From: Paramacrobiotus richtersi
Lineage: Eukaryota > Tardigrada > Eutardigrada > Parachela > Macrobiotidae
Length of the DNA: 26,357 nt
Assembly: GCA_034698045.1 (NCBI GenBank)
Contig: JAQGAU010000555.1
Span: 1 to 26,357 of the forward strand
Direction of reading: 5' to 3'
Each line of letters starts with the position of its first letter. Position 1 is the stretch's first letter. A program made the translations under genes and the position numbers. Positions 20,656-26,357 of this stretch are shown here, in pieces. The notes under the pieces are model-generated. The model was not told the origin of the DNA, searched no databases, and saw nothing but the letters and a program-made list of their open reading frames with translations.

Positions 20656-22796
20656 GAGGATACTGCACCACATCCTACAGTATAAGTACATGCAGCCACT
20701 GATCCGACACGAAGATTTCACAATTTGAAGCATTGGAACGGTTGGAATTTTCGCCCTATAAAGTAGCAGAACTGAATGGGTAGAACTCTTCTTTTGCGCA
20801 ATTAAATCTGTTTGACTGTTGCTGATTTTTCTCCTCTCGAAAACCATGACTGCTATTTTCACTAGCATATATAGACCATAAACAAAGTTGGCCATAACGA
20901 TGTATGTAGTTTGATTGGGTATGTCAAAAATGTATAATATATTTGTATTGATTCGTGGTATATCTGTACTGATACTGTTACAGCAGGGCATACGTACAAT
21001 ATGACAGCGGCAATTGCCACGTGCCACAACCAACAGGCAACGGATAAACTGCAGCATAAATGGGCCACAGAAGACCATGCCAGTATTCTAAAACTATCGC
21101 AAGTCTCACAGAAGGGAAGCGTAGTACCCAAAGGCTCTTTTCTGCACAGGCTATTTTGTAACATGTTCCTTATGCGGTATCGCTCATGCGTTATGCGGTA
21201 CTTGCAAGTTACGAGTTGATCCCGCGATGTGTTAAATTCCCATAAATACAGTACGCGAGTTATATCAATAACATCCATAAAACTCACAGCTGTCTGAAGC
21301 AGTTTTGATTTTGCTACAAGTACAAAATTTAATGATGAAAAATTATGAATTATGAAATACTCATGCGTTGCAGAGCCGACTGCAGTCCATCTCCGTTCAG
21401 ATATTTCGATGTACAGTGTAATTCTAAACGGAACGGACTTTTGCATAGGTCGATCCATTTACCGTACATGTATGCGTATGCGTTAACCTCGGAAAACGTG
21501 CTGTGTAGTACTGTCACCTTGGTAAGGACGCGAAGTCCCGCGACTTGCTGTTTTTGTTGCTCTTGGCAAACACAATCCATCTCTCTGTTAAACCTGTACA
21601 AAATCAATATATATGAATACTTTTGGAATTCGTAAAAAGAAGAAAAGATGAACAGAATGTCGAAACCCTACTACCCATAAGATGCATCTCGCGAATAATC
21701 TGTCCGAATTGCTGAAGTTGAACGAGCGTCTAATTCTATTACAGGCCCTTTCGGATAGAATTAGTGCAAAATCCCAAAAATTCAGCAATCTGTTCTAAAC
21801 GCATGCACCGATGTCACCGGCACGACGCTGATCCTGCAAGACAGCAAGAGCATCGGCTGATACGGTACGCTGTTGCGATATGATCCAGACGGTTTTCATC
21901 CCCTAAACCCAAAGAGAATCTTTTGTTTCTATTCCGGATATTCTTATGGAGTGAGACTGGTACACTCTACCACAGAAGCTGCCAGCTAAATCACGCAACT
22001 CGGTCTGATTTTCCGCTGATTTTCTGGATCGGCGGTCGGTCTTTGTCCAGGTTACGTGTGTTGCATATCGCTCTTATGCGGATATTGCAACGGTATATTA
22101 CGCACACAACGTCAACGCGCTTAATCTAAACTGTAAATCAAACGGGTGCGGTAAAGAAACTTCGTGACCCAGACCGGCAATTGAAGCAAGCATTCGTTTT
22201 ATTAAATGCTGCGCCTACGCTGCTCAGGGTGCGTTCAGACTGGTTCACTGTCTGGCAGAATCAAATGACGCGTCAGATTTAGTCCTGTTTTGTGAATCAT
22301 CGCTCTTTAGCCTGGTTTCTCGCAAAATTATGCTGACCTTGGAAAACCGTTAATTCGAGTATCTGATTGGGCGACGCCTAGGTTCATTCCTGAGTGAACA
22401 ATATAAAGCGCAAGCTAAGGAGTAAACAACAGTTGCATGTTGTTGTCGACAACTATACAAACGTGTATTGCGGAAAGTCATAAAACTTTAATACTTTATT
22501 ACAAATGAGCAAACCGTTTCCACTTATATGCATATGGATGACTTTCAGTATCCTCAGCTTGAGGATCTTGGACAGCAACTCCTATTCCTTCTTTGATTCA
22601 AGCGGCAGTTTGCTCTCGACATCCGGTCTTGGGTCGAGTCATTCCAGCTACATGGTCACTATTACCCGAGTTCGAGCGCATACCAGAGTTACAACTCTAG
22701 ACCCAGTTCGGTTTCGACGGCGATGCATTGCAACAACAGACAACAACAGGCAACAAAAATTGGGGAAAACATTGCAGTGCTGATTCTTGCGACATT
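20656..22796. other. 2.1 kb region without a supported gene
   Basis: It should contain the 3' end of the astacin gene and, at its right end, the 3' flank of the minus-strand receptor gene. A minus-strand frame of 198 codons (20862-21458) and several plus-strand stretches with protein-like text (about 21680-22430 and 22500-22790) are open for tens of codons, but they are interrupted and I recognise no family. An ATTAAA at 20801 could be a weak poly(A) signal for the astacin gene. Confidence 0.35.
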
Positions 22797-24214
22797 TTAT
22801 TTTGGATTATCGTGCATAATCTCCCGGACCAGTAGGGCGTATGATACGAACAATCCCGTCATCTGTAAAACTAAAGCTAAAGAAGCAATCTTCTATGTAC
22901 ACAGTAAACGGTCTCTTACGGTTGCGACAAAGTCTCTCTCAATTCTGAAGAATCCAGCCGCCGTAAATGTCAATGGGGTCTGTTGTATTGAGAGAAGCGT
23001 GATACGGAAATTCGTTGTGGTAAGAAACTGTTCCATTGAGGCATCCGGGGGAATGTTTTGGGTTATGCAAAATAAGTCTTTCAGCAACATATCAACCTAC
23101 AATAACATATTATGGAATAGCAAGTGCATTAGTAGCGCTACTAACTGTTAATCTGGAAGAAACGCTAAATGCCGGGTCGACAGTAATCTAAAACGCGGCA
23201 CTGATCACAGTAACCGAAAATCTATCGTATGGTACAACTTACTTCATCTTGAAAGCCCACGAGAAATATAAACGGCACAGCTAAGGTCACAACATTGAGT
23301 AGCATGATCGACGACGGAATCATGGCCAACCACACTGGCGATACACTGATATCGGGAGCTTTGGCAAAACTATGCAGGTAACTCAGTAGCGTCCATCCAC
23401 GCGACGCAATGAATACCAGGTTAACCCAAGCAAAAGTCCTCTCTATTGCTTGATGGTAATCTCGCACGGCCACCAACAGATGCCGAACATTAGTGACATC
23501 TTCCATACCCATACTATTATCCAGTGTTGTAGTTTCCGAAACGTACTTGGCTCTGATATTGACAACGTAACGTTTTCCGTAGTAAGCATACATAGAAAAC
23601 ACAATAAGGATCAATTCGCTCAGACACACCGGAATGTCAAGAAGCGGTGCCGCAAATGCTTCGACCGTGGTGTACGTTACTGCATAATCTGTAAACGGTT
23701 CAAAGATGGCGTATAACTGGATGGTGTGATTTGAGCCGACCATCCCATCCAGTGTCAGCAGTCCATAATTAGCAAAGCTGAGAATAATACATGAAACAAT
23801 TAAAATTATCTCCAGTTTAACATTTTTAGGAACGGCAGGCAGATTAAGAATTGGTAACAGCGTATCGAGGTTGGTTTTGTAATAGCAGATGTTATGCAAG
23901 GCTTTCCGCTTGGCCATAAATATCCACAAAATCCATACCGACATGATCTCTTTGATCAAGAACGTCGACATGTCCAATAAGGTTAGAATGGATTTGATTT
24001 GCTGGATTAGATAATTTGTGGCGATTACCACACAAATGCTAACAGCTGTTAAAAAGATTATTTAAACGATTTTTATCAGTATTGACAACGAGCGCCGGTG
24101 TTTATTTGGAATCTGAGATTTTGAGGAGTGACTGTTGGAGTCAGGGTCCTCCAAGAACAGTACAAGGTTTAAGAGTTTCCAAGTTATTCCGTGAGCGTGC
24201 AGTTTTCGTCCCAT
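22797..24214 (-). CDS. Gustatory-receptor-like seven-helix protein, with one in-frame stop (possible pseudogene)
   Basis: Insect-type chemoreceptor (Gr) family: seven-helix ligand-gated cation channels in sensory neuron membranes. Minus-strand exons: 24214-23243, 23096-22920 and 22862-22797. Borders are GT-AG and phase 0 throughout; 404 residues, typical for Gr proteins. Hydrophobic segments: TM1 (SILIKIV to VSICVVIATNYLI), TM2 (MSVWILWIFMA), TM3 (LEIILIVSCIILSFANYGLL), TM4 (PVCLSELILIVFSMYAYYG), TM5 (FAWVNLVFIASRGWTLLSYL), TM6 (MIPSSIMLLNVVTLAVPFIF) and TM7 (TGLFVSYALLVREIM). Exon 2 has the family's pre-TM7 text (PLTFTAAGFFRIERDF). TM7 aligns with the TYhhhhhQF signature, with SY for TY and RE for QF. 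Codon 51, at 24064-24062 inside TM1, is TAA; hydrophobic sequence continues in the same frame on both sides. A CAG acceptor at 24046-24048 just after it could bypass the stop if an upstream exon exists. An AATAAA overlaps the stop codon (22801-22796) and another lies at 22500-22495. Confidence 0.75.
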
Positions 24215-25015
24215 GTTCAACAATAATCTGATTTATTAACGAAAATTCTGCGGTAGGAAATGCACTTCCTTCCGTAATAAAGTGCATCCATTCATTTGTT
24301 ATACGAAACCTTTGAAAATGACACAGTTGCAATAACACAAACTTGCGAGATGGTTAAACTTGACATTAGCACCTGAATCAAACGTTAATGCCATGGTTTT
24401 AAGCAATTAACAATTAACTGTGCAAGTATGCGTGAATGATCGAGCAGTATCTCATGAAACGTTAACTCATGTCACTGACTTTTGCCTGGAGGTTTCGCTA
24501 ATCGTTCATGAGCGTTTCCTTCAGCACGAAGCCATACTATAGACTTATTCATATTCAACCAGTCGGCTACCGTGGTTTTGTGCTACATGTAATTAGCGGT
24601 AAACTATGATTACTGAGATAATATCTGACAAGCCCGTTTGGTAAGTACACTGGAGGCCTCAGGAAATCGAGTCTCGTATAAATTTATATGGAATAAATTT
24701 CGAATGCTATACCTGACTTTTGGGAACAATCCAAAAACGGTCTGCGTACGAGAAACGCTACGAACACCTGTCAGCACTTTTCGCACTCACCATACGAGTA
24801 AAGTCAGATTGACCGTTATTTAACTGTATGTATACCAACCATCGTCACGTGTTGAAAGCATTTTAAATCGGCACTAGAGCGAATGCTTTAGCTACACAAA
24901 TTTCTGCACTGTAGATAAGTCTGCAGGGTACCGAGTCGAGTAGTTTTGATAATTCACGCCATGTCTCTACTTTTTCCTACCAATTGTGATCCCGATCACA
25001 TCTACGAGAACGAAA
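24215..25015. other. Intergenic region between the receptor gene and the retroelement fossil
   Basis: About 0.8 kb with no supported gene. It should contain the promoter of the minus-strand receptor gene. No convincing TATA box was found on the minus strand just above 24214. Confidence 0.3.
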
Positions 25016-25460
25016 AGGGAGACGATGATTACAGAAGGGGGCATGGATAACCCTGAACTAGCGCATGCGCATATTTTCACTGAAAATCGGAACGCCGGCG
25101 TGGAGGCGTATCCGGAACCGGCTGGCTATGTGCGCGAAGATGGCAAACGTCCCGATGGCGCCACACGCGTGAACTGGTTTCGTGGACAGTCCTTGGTGTG
25201 GGACGTCACTATTCGTGATACCGTATGCGACTCGTATGTAGGCGCTACGTCGAAATGCGCGAGTGCAGCCGCTGAAGAGGCATATGCGCTTAAACTGTGG
25301 AATATCGCACGATTTTGGACCGCTGCAATTTCGACCTTTGGCCGGCGGATAGTTGGGAACTTGGTGTAAAAGTGCAGTGTTGTTATTTAAAGAGATCGGC
25401 AGACGGTTGTTTTGGGAAACGGGGGAAAACCGATCAACTAGTTATTTGTTTTAAGTGTAT
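25016..25460 (+). mobile_element. Retroelement-associated C-terminal domain fossil, broken
   Basis: The translated text GYVREDGKRPDGATRVNWF and QSLVWDVTIRDTVCDSY is characteristic of a protein end seen in many invertebrate genomes, usually next to reverse-transcriptase-like sequence. The RPDG...VWDVT arrangement resembles a PD-D nuclease-like core. Family resemblance continues weakly to about 25460. The copy looks truncated at its left side, since no reverse transcriptase precedes it, and broken, with roughly two or three breaks. It seems an old insertion between the two receptor genes. No terminal repeats or target-site duplication were recognised. The exact element class is not certain from this fragment. 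Confidence 0.55.
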
Positions 25461-25794
25461 AAATCATGCATGGTAATGCGCAGTTGATTACGATGCACTG
25501 TTTCGTGCCGCGCTGATTGGAATAAGTTATTTATTTGCCTAGATACTGGTGCGGCACCTGGCTAATCAATAAACAACACATAAATCAAAACAGAAGAAAC
25601 AGATATTTTCTGCTTCGCTAACGGTCGAGTCAACTCCACCTGAACTTATAAAGTTATGATTAAAAACACAGGTTTCGGGGGAAAGGATAGATGAGAGTCA
25701 TGATATCTGTCGGATTAAAATCGAAGTATGTATGTTGCAAATTTAGATGCTACTTTTACTGGACTCTGACATCAAGCGCTTTCTGATGTGTTTG
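25461..25794. other. Spacer and 3' flank of the second receptor gene
   Basis: No gene seen. An AATAAA at 25568-25573 lies on the plus strand after the fossil. On the minus strand an AATAAA (25535-25530) lies about 260 nt after the stop of the second receptor gene. Confidence 0.3.
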
Positions 25795-26174
25795 TCAAAC
25801 ATTATCTGCATTAGCCAGGTCTTGTGTCCAGCTAACATTTACTGGTGGCCGACTGGAGTCTCTATCCAGAAGCTCCCTAATGACCAGGACATATGTGATG
25901 AAGAATCCCATCGTCTGAAACAAACCATAGGCTTAGCCGCTTAACTGATGTCGAACTACTGTATATGCTAGATTTTCTTCCGGGAAATTGAGGTTACCGC
26001 AGCGATGAATCCTCGATCAATGTTCATCACTTTCCCCAGGGTACAGTACAAAGGTGAGCAGCATAACAATGACAAGCTACTGCGAAAGTTATCCAACGTG
26101 ACCCGAGTCTCCAAGGGCAAATCATCCGCATACATTTCCACTTTTCTTAATAGTGTATCGACGATACACACGAC
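25795..26174 (-). CDS. Second gustatory-receptor-like gene, last two exons only
   Basis: Paralogue of the receptor at 22797-24214, same strand. Minus-strand exons are 26174-25998 (59 codons, after the acceptor gctacag) and 25914-25795 (39 codons plus stop). Both join in phase 0 with GT-AG borders. The 177-nt exon has exactly the length of its counterpart in the neighbour and ends with matching text (LDNFRSSLSLL, then LYCTLGKVMNIDRGFIAA). The last exon gives TMGFFITYVLVIRELLD, the TM7 with ITY in the signature position, then a hydrophilic tail (DRDSSRPPVNVSWTQDLAN) longer than the neighbour's. The large exon with TM1-TM6 is not found between 26175 and 26357, so it should lie beyond the right edge. 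No frame breaks are seen in the visible part. Confidence 0.7.
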
Positions 26175-26357
26175 CTGTAGCAAAACAGTAGCCAATCTGT
26201 GCCCAACTTCAGTTATTACAAGCTGCTTCCGTGCTCGCATAAATTGTAATAAATTCTGCTACTCGTTGAATTTTCTAGTTTTAAGGGGACTATCCGGTTA
26301 AACCGATAGTTTTGCTGTTGACGTTGCCACTGCACGGGTGTAAACAACAGACAACAC

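Noticed and set aside
1-26357. tRNA, rRNA, CRISPR or bacterial-type operon features
   Set aside because: I saw no conserved tRNA B-box in a plausible cloverleaf, no ribosomal RNA signature, no spaced direct-repeat array and no prokaryotic gene organisation.

Overview
This is an animal (metazoan) nuclear genome window, not a bacterial or viral one. Genes are split by many short GT-AG introns, often 55-150 nt. Exons are GC-richer than the AT-rich introns, and AATAAA signals follow several stop codons. The gene set (FANCJ helicase, SUMO, tandem CYP3-clan P450s, an astacin protease and two insect-type gustatory-receptor-like genes) points to an ecdysozoan, probably a panarthropod. A tardigrade would fit, but the sequence alone does not prove it.

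Layout. 1-4333 (minus): the 5' half of a BRIP1/FANCJ helicase gene, with eight exons joined in phase and the rest beyond the left edge. 4334-6180: a head-to-head promoter region. 6181-7827 (plus): a complete four-exon SUMO gene. 9132-10424 (plus): a small TATA-driven two-exon gene for a secreted, unrecognised protein that may be a peptide precursor. 11605-14407 and 15141-18094 (plus): two tandem cytochrome P450 genes of 15 exons each, with nearly identical exon lengths. 19362-20655 (plus): the 3' part of an astacin (M12A) metalloprotease gene. 20656-22796: about 2 kb without a supported gene. 22797-24214 (minus): a gustatory-receptor-like seven-helix gene, complete but with one in-frame stop. 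25016-25460 (plus): a broken fossil related to retroelement C-termini. 25795-26174 (minus): the last two exons of a second gustatory-receptor-like gene.

There is no operon logic. FANCJ (DNA crosslink repair) and SUMO (nuclear protein modification) share a divergent promoter region. The P450 pair and the receptor pair are each products of local duplication.

I did not find a clear new biological system. The most useful observations are: an unusual N-terminus and an enlarged Fe-S loop in FANCJ; a P450 copy lacking the usual I-helix acid; and single coding anomalies in the second P450, the astacin and the receptor gene, which could be real decay, unusual splicing or sequence error. All coordinates and phases were worked out by hand.
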